Origin: Perilla frutescens
Taxonomy: Eukaryota > Streptophyta > Magnoliopsida > Lamiales > Lamiaceae
NCBI GenBank assembly: GCA_026008535.1
Contig: BRKX01000009.1
Span: 62,283,720 to 62,347,719, forward strand
Direction: 5' to 3'
Length of the DNA stretch: 64,000 nt
Below the pieces are notes generated by a model, which did not search any database, had not been told where the DNA came from, and saw nothing but the letters and a program-made list of their open reading frames with translations. Positions 44,571 through 55,091 of the stretch are shown one piece after another; position 1 is the first letter of the stretch, and each line of letters begins with the position of its first letter. The translations under genes were made by a program, and so were the position numbers.

Positions 44571-45853
44571 GAGCTGAAGATTTCAATGATTCTTTGAAGT
44601 TCCTACCTGCTTTTCATATCAAGCAAATTCATGTACGCGGAAGTTGTATTGTCTCTTAACTAGGATTGTTTAAAAATCATATTTTCCTTGTTGAATGAAT
44701 TTTTCTTTTTCAAAAAGAATGTAATGAATTTCACAGCATAGTTCTTCCTTTTTAGTTTGTATAAACTGAACTGCAAAACACATTCCTATAATCCTATATC
44801 CATATGTCCAAGTCAGAGAAAAAGTTCCTCTGTTATCACAATTCTACTAGATTTGAAGTATGCATCTCATTTTTGAAAGGCCTATGTTCATACTTATCCG
44901 GCATTGTACACAAGACGAGCATTTGAATGTATATTTATGCACATTATATCATGTCTGCGTGTATATGTAAGGATTATATATCAGATAGAACAAAAATTTC
45001 TCCTAGAGAATAAATAGAAGAAAATTAATTTTATCCCAACAAAGGAAACCAGAACAAACTCAGGTGGATTCTACTATTCTAGAAGCCAATTGTTGACTAT
45101 GATTATTGAAATCCTAATCCTAATACCCATGAAAACCAGCCCAGGGTTAAATAAACTCTAATTCATCAAATTCAAACCAAACACTCCCTCCTTCCAAATC
45201 AAACAAAAAAAGAACAAGCATTGAAATGGAAAAACATGAATAAAAAAAAAAAAAAGCTTTATTGATATCAGATCAATTTCACTATCTCCAATGGTTATAA
45301 CTTATAATTCATTAGGCTCTTCCTTTCTGCAATTCTGATTATTATAGATTATTCCAATGCGAGTGACAATCGTCTGTATAGTTTATACAAACAAATTTAA
45401 TCATACTTCTGCACTCAAAGCTAACAATCAAAACAGCAAATTAGTTTAAATTTAATCATATTTCTGCACTCAGAGCTAACAATCAAAACAGTAAAACATA
45501 TCTGTTAATGCAGCAATGCGAGATAAATCACCTCAGAAATTGTAGCTAACTAGCTCAGCTGCTTTTCGCCTTCTCGATTCAGCCTTTGAAATTTCATACC
45601 TAGGGAAAAATTCGACAAAATATCGCGAATTTATAATTCACGTGTTTTATATTGAAAAATAATCATCGCCTTTTTTTTTAAGAATGAAAAAGATAATCAG
45701 CTTTTCATAATTCATATCCTAAATTTAAAACTAAAAAGCAATAAAATAAAATAAAGATATTTATGGGCCCGACCCGAATCGGACCCAAACAACACAAGTA
45801 CAGAAATTATTGCAATATACAAACCAAACAGCGCCTAAACAAGCCATTCATCC
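44571..45853. other. NLR3 3' flank and spacer
   Basis: 44571-45170 is the NLR-type 3' flank shared with copies 1 and 2. At 45390-45500 a phrase of about 65 bases (tttaatcatatttctgcact, cagagctaacaatcaaaaca, gtaaa) occurs twice in tandem, and twice again at 48345-48450. No gene was recognised before the F-box promoter. Confidence 0.5.
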
Positions 45854-45864
45854 TTTATAAAAAG
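45854..45864 (+). promoter_or_regulatory. TATA box of the SKIP19-like F-box gene
   Basis: TTTATAAAAAG lies 52-62 bases upstream of the ATG at 45916 in a short leader (aatagaaccctagctatcga). Position and sequence fit a plant TATA box. Confidence 0.55.
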
Positions 45865-45915
45865 GTGCCCCTCCGATCATAATCCAGCTGAATAGAACCC
45901 TAGCTATCGATCAAC

Positions 45916-47123
45916 ATGGGAAGAAGGAAAATTAAATTCAAGCCAATAAACCTAAAAGGAATTTCGCCGGTGCCGGCGGCGGAGGCGTCTCCACCGTGGA
46001 TGGAACTGCCGTTAGATCTGATGGCTAATATTCTGCAAAGGCTGGGAGCTGTAGAGATACTGGGAAGTGCACAGAAAGTGTGTGCTACATGGCGGAAGCT
46101 TTGCCAGGATCCCGCTATGTGGCGCGTTATCAACATCATAAACCCAGATCGTATCTACAGTGGGGAGTGCACTAACATTTGCCGTCGCGCGGTGGATCGT
46201 AGCCACGGCCAACTAATCGACGTTACTCTCGTCTTTTTCGGCCGCGATGAATTGCTCGATTACATCGTCCTTCGGTATAAAAAACATTAATTTCTAATAT
46301 ATAATTGATTAAATTAGGTCTGTATTTGAGTCTATTATGTGCATCGTCCTGTGTTTTTAACTTTTTATTGATTATTGATGGTATGTTGGTTTAAATTAAT
46401 TATCTTAAGCTTAAACATGTTGTAGATGTTGGAAATTTCCTCTGATATATGTTGTGCTTATTCAACAGATCAAGGCATCTCCGATGTCTTACACTTGCAT
46501 ATTGCGACGAGATATCAACAACTGCTCTGATTACAGCAGTTAAAAAACTTCCCCAGTTGGAAGAGTTGCACCTTATTAAACAATATATTTCTGCTGGAGA
46601 TATCCAAACTATTGGCATTTCTTGCCCTATGTTGAAGTCATTTACATCCAACCACGGTCGGTTGAGCCGCCGTTGTTGGGAGCGAAGTCAGAGGATGCGC
46701 CGTCGGTTTCGAGGATATTCAGAAAATGATGAAGCAGTAGCGATTGCAAAAAGCATGCCTAATTTGTATCATCTTCGGCTTTTTGCTAATTATTTGAACG
46801 ACGAGGGGCTCGAAGCCATTCTCGATGGCTGCCCCCGCCTCGAATCACTTGATCTCCGACAATGCTTTGGTTTGGATCTTGTAGGGGCATTAGGTAAAAG
46901 ATGTCGTGACCAGATTAAACATCTGAAACTCCCTTCCGACTCCGATGATGATCCTGAGTGGATTGCTCGTGAATCCTTTTACTCATCGTCTCCTCTGTAT
47001 AGGTCTGCAGACTCGTGTGAGGACTACTACTTCCATTGTGATTACGAGTTTCATCAAGACTACACAGTCTACACTGGGTACGACATCGACTGTTATGACG
47101 ACGATGATGTTGCTGTTCTTTGA
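45916..47123 (+). CDS. F-box/LRR protein, SKIP19/FBW2 type
   Basis: Two exons: 45916-46274 and 46469-47123 (337 residues). The intron 46275-46468 has a GTATAA donor and TTCAACAG acceptor and joins in frame (CG|A). The F-box (about 28-70) reads WMELPLDLMANILQRLG, then AVEILGSAQKVCATWRKLC and DPAMWR, the signature of the plant SKIP19-like F-box group. Leucine-rich repeats follow (LRCLTLAYCDEIS, LEELHL, LESLDLRQC). The C-terminus is Asp/Tyr-rich (DSDDDPEW, YDIDCYDDDD). F-box proteins of this group are thought to bring substrates to SCF ubiquitin ligases through ASK/SKP1. The substrate is unknown. A TATA box and short leader precede it, and the frame is intact. Confidence 0.9.
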
Positions 47124-47320
47124 CAATGACGACGATTGCATCATTCTAGCCTTCAACAACTCTTGTTCCACATGTTCATACTTGTCTAGTGTTTACACAC
47201 AATATGGATGGTGCTTTCTTAGTTAATACTTAATAGTCATTTCTGCTATTCTTTCTTTCCCAATTGGAGTTTCATTCCTACACCTCTCTTATATTTTCTC
47301 ATCTCCTGTTATGTTCATAA
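47124..47320. other. 3' flank of the F-box gene
   Basis: Presumed 3' untranslated region, with no other feature seen. Confidence 0.4.
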
Positions 47321-47690
47321 CATGGGATAAAATCTTCTAGTTCACTTTTCATGTCCCACTGTGAAATTTTATGTTTTTAAAATGTTTATTACAAAAATAA
47401 TTTTTATTATAGTATTACAAATCATAATCAACATTTATTGTTAAAAATTAAAATTTTAAAAAATTATATATCCTATTTTTTGGAATAATCAATCATATTA
47501 ATCAATTATATTAACTAAAAAATAAAAAATAAATATAAACCCTAATTGGGTAGAATGAACTCTAAATAATAATTATAAAATTAAACTAAATCATAACAAA
47601 TTGAAGAAAAGAATTGTTGAAAATTGAATAAAAATCAAAATGGGACACTGAGATAGAGAAAAGTATGATAGATGATTTCATTTGCATCTT
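47321..47690. repeat. Dispersed repeat, copy B
   Basis: Second long copy of the repeat at 9061-9462, in the same orientation, with differences mostly single bases and short A/T indels. Indicates a mobile family rather than part of the NLR duplication, as its context is different here. Confidence 0.6.
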
Positions 47691-49034
47691 TATGAGCAAT
47701 TTACATGCATTCTGGTATTTTATTTTTGGGAAGAAGGAGGTGAGTAAGACCGCGGTCCGGATCAGATCCTCTGTTGCAATTTCTATTTCACTTGATGTTG
47801 TATAACTATATTTTATTTTTATTTTTATTTTAAAAAATATTAACATACCATAATTGGGATGGATGAATCTAAATAAAAAATTTAAATTAAATAAAATCAT
47901 AATAAATTGAAAATAATATATATATTTTAAAAAAACAAAAGCTTGGAACATGAAATATAATAGGAATTTCCTAAGTAATGTGAATTAAATAAATTTTAAA
48001 TTATCTCGAGACATTGTTGACTTCGAAATTGAAGCAATAATTGTCGTTCATGTAAAAATACCTCAAAACTGTGTGAGGGAAATTAAGATGACTCATTGAG
48101 ACTTGGGAAGTTATTACGTTGTGTTGTATCACACATTTTATTTAGCTCGATTACAAATTAATTCTCAATGTTTGAATAAAAATTACCTAATGTTTTAATA
48201 TTTATAATTTAATTCTTATCATTTGGATGTTTTAACAAAAATATCTTAAGGTTTTAATATTACAATTTAATTCTTAATATTTGAATGTTTTAACATAAAT
48301 GACTCAACTTTTACAATAACAAAACAGTAAATTAGTTTATTCAAACAAATTTATCACATTTCTGCACTCAAAGCTAACAATCAAAACAGTAAATTAGTTT
48401 AAATTTAATCATATTTCTGCACTCAGGGCTAACAATCAAAACAGTAAAACATATCTGTAAAACTAAAAAAATGTATGTAAGTGTATATATTTTTTAATTA
48501 TTATTTTTTTCAATGAAGGATTCATTCATTAATTATTAACTATCAATAAAATCTAATAAAATAATTTATTAAAAAATAAAAGTACTTTTTAAATTAAAAC
48601 GAGTCTAAATAAATGGTTTTTTAGTCTTAAATTGATAGTTTGAATTAGTTTGATTATGAATGAAATTAATAGCTTGAATATGTATATATATTTTTCAAGT
48701 AGTTTTCTTCTTCATTTCAATTTTAAAACCATGAATTTTACAGACCAAATCCCCTATTTTCATCCGTGTTGCATAACTAAGTTTGTTTTTTTTTTTTAAT
48801 ATACCATAATTGGGAAATTATGAACCCTAAATTGAAAATTTAAATTAAAATAAATCACAATAAATTAAAAATTTTAAAATAATTAAAGATTTAGAACAGA
48901 AAATGCAACATGAATTGTAATAGGTGATCTCATTTTTGAATTTTACCGTATTCGCCCTAGTTGAACTTGAACATTCGAAGTTGCATGCAACAACAATAAT
49001 TATTATAAATAATTTCTTTTCATTTTTATTGTAT

Positions 49035-49108
<74 letters not shown>

Positions 49109-50209
49109 GTCACATATTTTTAATTATAAAATTCATTCATACTTATTTCTATAGCATATTTCAGTATGTATATGACATTTAAATTTTTGTGCACGAATAA
49201 TAAATATGTGAATTTTCACATATTAAGAAAAAATGGATAACGTTTGGTAGATGTTATTATGTGAAGTAATTACCAACATATATTAAATAAGTAAATAAAA
49301 TAATTAAGTATTTATTTGGTAAACCTACTTGATCGGTAGTATGCATTGTATGCATACATAAAAATGACATTTGTACTTTTTTTTTAATTAAAATGAATAT
49401 GAAAATAGTTAATAATTTAACATCCTAATTAAATGTATAACTAAATCAAATAGAAATTGATATTTATAAATTCACTAATGCAACTACAAACGTTATACAC
49501 AAACAAGTGATGCATAATTTATAATATAATATTTGATTGTAATAGTTATTAATTATTTGTGAAATTATTTGAAATATATTATATTATAATATAACATGTA
49601 TGTATATACATATGTATGTGTGTGTATCAAGTAAATATTTTTTTATCGATTATATTGTCATCTAAATTCTTTTTAATTTCACAATAATAATTGTTGACAT
49701 TAAAACTAAAAATAAAAAAGATAATTGAACAAATAAAAAATGATATTAGCTTATTAAATAAAATATTATCTATAAAATAAAAGGACGTAACATTTACATT
49801 AAAAATGTAATAATTAACTTTGAGATAATAAATAATTTCGTATATCACGGACGGAAATCTAGTTAAGATAATACAACAAGTTCTTTAACTACTATATATG
49901 AATATTTAATTATGTTGCGTTGCGTCGATTAGTGAATAAACTCAATAAACAAATGAGTAAATCTTCTCGTAATTGATTTGCGAAAATGCACCATTATATC
50001 AAGATTTCGTAATTTCAAGAAAATATAAAATGGTACGTCATCACACATGTTTTTTACTAGTTACTAGTGTATATAAAACATACCTATAGAACTTTCGGTT
50101 TAGAATTTTTGGGCTTTATTTTATTATTAACTATCTATTTAATCTAATAAACGATTAAATATTAAAAATTAAAATTACTTTTAAAATGAAAATGAGTCTT
50201 AAGAGCTTG

Positions 50210-50247
<38 letters not shown>

Positions 50248-50684
50248 TATTTTTCAAGTAGTTTTCTTCTTCATTTCAATTTAAAAATCATGAATTTGAT
50301 GGCTTAATTTTATCAATTTAGGGCCGGTCTTTTTGTAATATAATGGGCTAAATTTATCACCATCACCATAAATAGTTACTAACATTTTATAAGAAATATA
50401 ATATTTATAGTCAACAAGGTTCAAGTGTACGTGTTTAATTAATCACACAATTCTTGAAATTAATCAAAACAACAAATCAAAATCGAAGCATACAAATATT
50501 TTCTAACCGATTAACAATTTTGGGCTTTACTTTATTCCTTTTTTGATTTTAGAACTTCATTAGGGTTTTATTTTATTTATTTTTTATTTTTATTTTTGTT
50601 GTCTAGGTAAGCTGCAGCCGCCATTCAAAATGCGTACTGGGTAAACCCGTGTAATAACCTGCAAACCATTCACGGTTCGTCGAC
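47691..50684. other. Intergenic, AT-rich repeats and microsatellites
   Basis: No gene was seen. Contains decayed relatives of the dispersed repeat (47840-47930, 48795-48890), the duplicated tttctgcactcaaagctaac phrase (48355-48450), a CT microsatellite of about 67 bases (49040-49106), and a TA run (50213-50236). A segment near 48680-48730 (ttcaagtagttttcttcttc then atttcaatttt) recurs at 50254-50285. Confidence 0.5.
49040..49106. repeat. (CT)n microsatellite
   Basis: About 33 uninterrupted CT units. Any Leu/Ser open frame across it is an artefact. Confidence 0.95.
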
Positions 50685-50820
50685 ATGGTGGACAGAATCA
50701 GTGAGTTGCCCGACGACATTCTCGTATCCATCATCTCCCTCCTCCCATTCCGAGAAGCCAAGGCCGCCAAACTCCTCTTCGCGCGGTGGCGCCGCCTCAA
50801 CCCCACCGGCAAAGTGGTTT

Positions 50821-51675
50821 TGTAGGTGGCGAAATTTTACAATATTATAAATAATATTTTTATTGATTTTAATATATTTATTTAGTTTTGGAATCATATC
50901 AAATCCAAAATTAGATAAAATATTTAAATAATAAAGATATTATTATATGATAAACATCAAGTTCTTTGGAAACAAGTAAATATCTTTCAAGATATATATC
51001 AATTTCCAATAGCCAATGAGATAGTGTTACATCAGCTCTAGATCTCTCTTCCCACAACTATAAATAGGGGCCTCCATATCAGTTGAAAAACACACCAGAA
51101 GTCATTTGAAGAGTTCAAGAATTTGAGAACTTTCATAAGTGAAATTCTCAAAGATATTCAAGGCGTTCTTCACAAAAATCATCCTGAAGACGGCGTTTGA
51201 TCCACAAGCAAGACTATTTGAAGAGTTCAAGAATTTGAGAACTTCCATAAGTGAAATTCTCAAAGATATTCAAGGCGTTCTTCACCAAATTCATTCCGAA
51301 GACGGCGTTTGATCCATAAGCAAGGCAGTCAAAGGCGTTCTTCATCAAATTCATTCCGAAATTAGCGTTTGATCCGGAAACAAGGCGTCGGCCCTCCGAG
51401 TTAACGTTATCAAGACTAAAGATCAAGTCAAAGAAGATCAAAGATACAAATCTTCCCCGAAAACTTCAAAGGCCAGGTTCAAACAACAAGTCCGAGAAAA
51501 TCAAAGAGACAAATTTACTCTGAAGATTTCAAAGACTGTTTGAAAATCAAGTTTTGAAGAGAAGAATCAGAGGAAAAATAGAGATTGGATTTATAAATTT
51601 ATATTTTTGATCCGAAATCATTTTATTGTACACTGTTTTGTGTTTTACCAAATTAAATACAAAATTTGTGTTACA
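50821..51675 (+). mobile_element. Solo LTR with 5-bp target duplication
   Basis: An 855-base insertion beginning TGTAGG and ending GTTACA (TGTA...TACA inverted ends), flanked by GGTTT at 50816-50820 and 51676-51680. Removing it and one GGTTT rejoins AAAGTGGTTTCTTTC in frame (GKVVSFKF). A CCAAT word at 51013 and TATA box ctataaatagggg at 51058 give the LTR promoter. A 112-base tandem duplication starts at 51104 and 51216. No internal retrotransposon sequence (gag/pol, primer site) remains, so it arose by recombination between two LTRs. The superfamily (Copia or Gypsy) cannot be told. Confidence 0.92.
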
Positions 51676-52167
51676 GGTTTCTTTCAAGTTCCCTTCCGCC
51701 ACACACCGGAGAGAAGGCTACAACAACAGATACGTTCAAGTAGCAGACGGGGCCAAATTCTTCAATTACATAAACTGGGTCAACCGCGGTGGGTTGGATT
51801 CCTACAAGGCCGCCGCCGGCGGCGGCAACGCTGTCAAATTATTAAGGATCGATATCCCATCCTTCGACGAGGAGGCGGAGACGAAGTTGGTCGAGTTTGC
51901 AACGTCAATGGAAGCTGAAATCATCGATATACGCACGGTTTATTCCGTTGGCATACATCTCACTTATCCCCACGTCAGCAACATCACGGCGGGAGCTCTG
52001 ATGGACTGGGTGCGTTCACTCTGGATCTGCAAAATCTCCCCGAGCTCGTTCATCTCAGAGCTCGAGCCGCGGCGCCGAGTGCAGTCGTCGGGAGTGTTTC
52101 TTGCCTCGACTGCGCTCGACTGCGGCGGCTTGAGCTCTCTGTGGGGCTATTTAACTGTGGAATGAAG

Positions 52168-53130
52168 GTATGTGTTCGTTTTCTTCAGGCCATCTTCAAC
52201 GTTTGCTTCATTTTTATCCGCATCACAGAAGAAGAAAAAAATAAAATAATTTTGAAATTACTTAAATACTCTTTAATAAAATTAAGTTTGAACACATCCT
52301 GAGTATTCGAATGTCGAAGTTCGGATATTCGAATTTCAATTTTCGAACCATCTCTATGTATTGGAGTAGTTCGAATTAATATTGTCAAGCAACTTGTTCG
52401 AAATTATTTTTCTGAACATATTTTTTTTAAAAGTTGTGTTCAAAAATTGAAGTTCGAACACAATGAAGATATTCGAACTCCAATTTTCGAACCAACTCCA
52501 AAATTTTCAAAGTAAGTGTCGTTTGAATTAATATTCTCGAATAAATTTTGAAATTGTGTCAAAAAGTAAAAATAGTAGTGCCTGGAGTAAGTGAAAGTGC
52601 AAAGAGTAATTTTGGTGGAGCAAATAAAAACTCCCTTTACTCTATAGCAAAATATTTACTTCATCTCCAATCATTTACTATAAATTATACTCTAAAGTGG
52701 ACTATTTCATAATATTCTTTTTATGTATTTAATTTAATCAAAACTTTTCCAAAAAAAAAAACAACTGTTAAAGTTTCTAAAACTAAATTATAATATAACA
52801 TGGAAACATTTCATAATAATATTGCAAAGAACAAAAAACTGAACATAATAATATTGGAAGAAAAAAACACAAATTACATACCAATTTTTTCTAAAACTAT
52901 GAATTAGAATATTTTCATTGATTTTTATGTTTAGTAGTTTTATTATGTAATTTTATTAAATGTCATTTTAATTTTAACATTAAAAAAATATATGATCCTT
53001 CTTATTTGATGTCATTTTAATTTGATATATAATTTTTCATGTCAATATTTTTAAAAAATAAATAAATTAAATTAGAAGATAAAAAATATTTTTTATGTGA
53101 ATATATGTATTGTTATTGATGTTTCTGCAG
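52168..53130. other. Intron of the F-box pseudogene
   Basis: 963 bases, GTATGT...TGCAG, AT-rich. Contains repeated words tattcgaa, ttcgaattt and ttcgaac at 52290-52520. No other feature. Confidence 0.6.
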
Positions 53131-53289
53131 AAGGCTAATCTGATCATGAAAAATGATGATATGCACGTGCGTAAACATCCTCGTCTAAAACATTTGGAGT
53201 TGAATGTTTTCATCGGCAAGGAATGCAGTGGGCACCAACTCTTTCCATTCATCCAGACATTTCCTTACTTGGAGAAACTCGAGATAAAG

Positions 53290-53916
53290 GTATATACGTG
53301 TATCGTATCGTACGAAATTCTCTATTGCACACTTGATTCTTTTAGTTTTTTTTTTTGAAAAAATTTTCTCCGGTTTCAAGTTCTTATGCTTTAGCTCAAT
53401 TTTGAACGTATTATTTCGGATTCATCCTGCCCAATTAGAATGTGTGATTTTTTAGTATTTAATTTTCAAGTTTTAGTTTGAAAAATTAAATGCTAAAAAA
53501 TTATATCAAACTCCTAATTGGTAGGATGAATGAATCCTAAATAACAACAAGTGTAAAATTAAACTAAAGTATAATAAATTGAAATCAAAGAAATTAAAAA
53601 AATCCAGTGTGCGATAGGGAATGCAACACCAGTCTTCTAGTAATTCAAAATAATATATATATATATATATATAGGATTTGGTTCAAATAAGTACCAGTCT
53701 TCTTGTGAAAATTAGGAACGGTGTTTATTTACTACGATTTTATAGCTTACTTTATTATATTTTAGTGCTATTTTTTTTTTTAAATTATAGATTATCTTGT
53801 TGTATGTTAGTGCTAGTGCTAATAGCACTAAAATACAATAATGTCGGTTATAAAATTATAATAAATAAGCAATGTTCCTAAGTTTCATACGAAGTACTGT
53901 ACTCATTATAACTCAT

Positions 53917-53969
<53 letters not shown>

Positions 53970-54004
53970 TAATTATTTATATATGTGTGTTGTTTAATTT
54001 GCAG
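53290..54004. other. Intron of the F-box pseudogene with foldback and TA run
   Basis: Begins GTATAT and ends TTTGCAG. At 53410-53560 a foldback (ggattcatcctgcccaatta, then aaaaaattat...cctaattggtaggatgaat inverted) of the dispersed-repeat family is seen. A long TA microsatellite occupies about 53920-53967, just upstream of the acceptor. Confidence 0.6.
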
Positions 54005-54277
54005 TTTATAAGGTCATTTGAACATGGGTATAATAAGCAGAGGAAGCTCGATGAAGATTGTGATAACAAAACAATTACTAGAATTTTTTATCTCAAAACA
54101 GTGAGATTATTGGGGTTTTCTGGGAGGGCATTTGAGTTGGAATTTGCTGTGGATCTCCAAGAATTGATTGTTGAAGGTTGTGTCACAAATTGTGCAATCC
54201 AACAAAGGCAAATAGCTCGTTCATTTCAATATCTTCTATCTGCAACACCTAGTTTTGTTGATTTAATTCTCAAATAA

Positions 54278-55091
54278 CTAGATATAATCATATAATTCAT
54301 TCATTAAATCTCATGTAATTTTATTTTTTTTATGCTTAATATGTTTATAAGTTTTTCATAAATTGGATGTGAAACTCAATATCTAGTAAAATAGAGAAGA
54401 CAGCCCACGAAACTCAAGACTCAATCTACAAAATCGTCTATTACACATTTGATATTACATTTCATATTGAACACTCAATTTTTTTCATTTTTTTGTTTTA
54501 ATTTTTAAATAATCAATTATTAACTAAAAATTAAATACTAAAAAATGATAATGCATTCTAATTCAGTAAGATGAATCCTAAATAATAAATATAAAAATAA
54601 ACTAAAATATAAGAAATTAAAATCGAAGAAAAATTTGAAGAGTGCACAATAGAAAATGAACACTAAATGTGCAACAAACGATTTCAAATGATCATAGCAA
54701 TAGTCACCTTTCCTATGGCTAATCAATCAAAATTCAAAACCAACAGTAACTAGAAATCCATTCATAATTAATAAAATTACAACAGAAAAAAAAAAGGATA
54801 TCAGCATAACAACTATATACAAGAAAAATCAACCCTTTGAAAAACTCTACTTGAATAATTTACAACCAAATATTAACTTATCTTTCAAAATTACTGTCCT
54901 TTAGATTTCATTACTAATGCTGTATGACTGTCACTGTTTTTTAATATAGAGACTTCAAAAAATAAATTTGATCCTTGTTTACAAAAGGTAGTTGCACAGC
55001 CTCATCCCAATTTGCAGATAATGGCCAACTGGAAATCACTCATTGACTGCACCACAGCACCTTTTCTAACATCTGATTTATGCAGAACAAT
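54278..55091. other. Convergent intergenic region
   Basis: The 3' ends of the F-box pseudogene (+) and the helicase gene (-) face each other. A decayed dispersed-repeat copy lies at about 54510-54690. No gene was seen. Confidence 0.55.

Larger units (their letters stand above)
50685..54277 (+). pseudogene. F-box/LRR gene broken by a solo LTR and a frameshift
   Basis: Model: exon 1a 50685-50816 (MVDRISELPDDILVSIISLL, an F-box), solo LTR, exon 1b 51677-52167, exon 3 53131-53289 and exon 4 54005-54277. Exon 1b starts VSFKFPSATHRREGYNN and carries ADGAKFFNYINWVNR. Exon 3 has HPRLKHLELNVFIGKEC. Exon 4 is RSFEHGYNKQRKLDED to SATPSFVDLILK and a stop. All later splice sites fit (AAG|GTATGT at 52168, TTTCTGCAG at 53130, AAG|GTATAT at 53290, TTTGCAG at 54004), all in phase 0. 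In exon 1b the frame must change near 51980-52015: upstream is ...LTYPHVSNITAGAL in frame 2, downstream GAFTLDLQNLPELVHLRA ... RLRRLELSVGLFNCGMK in frame 1. This equals one lost base. The family is the plant F-box/LRR/FBD-like group, probable SCF adaptors. Confidence 0.8.

Noticed and set aside
48924..49154. Leu/Ser repeat protein on the + strand
   Set aside because: It is the translation of a CT microsatellite.
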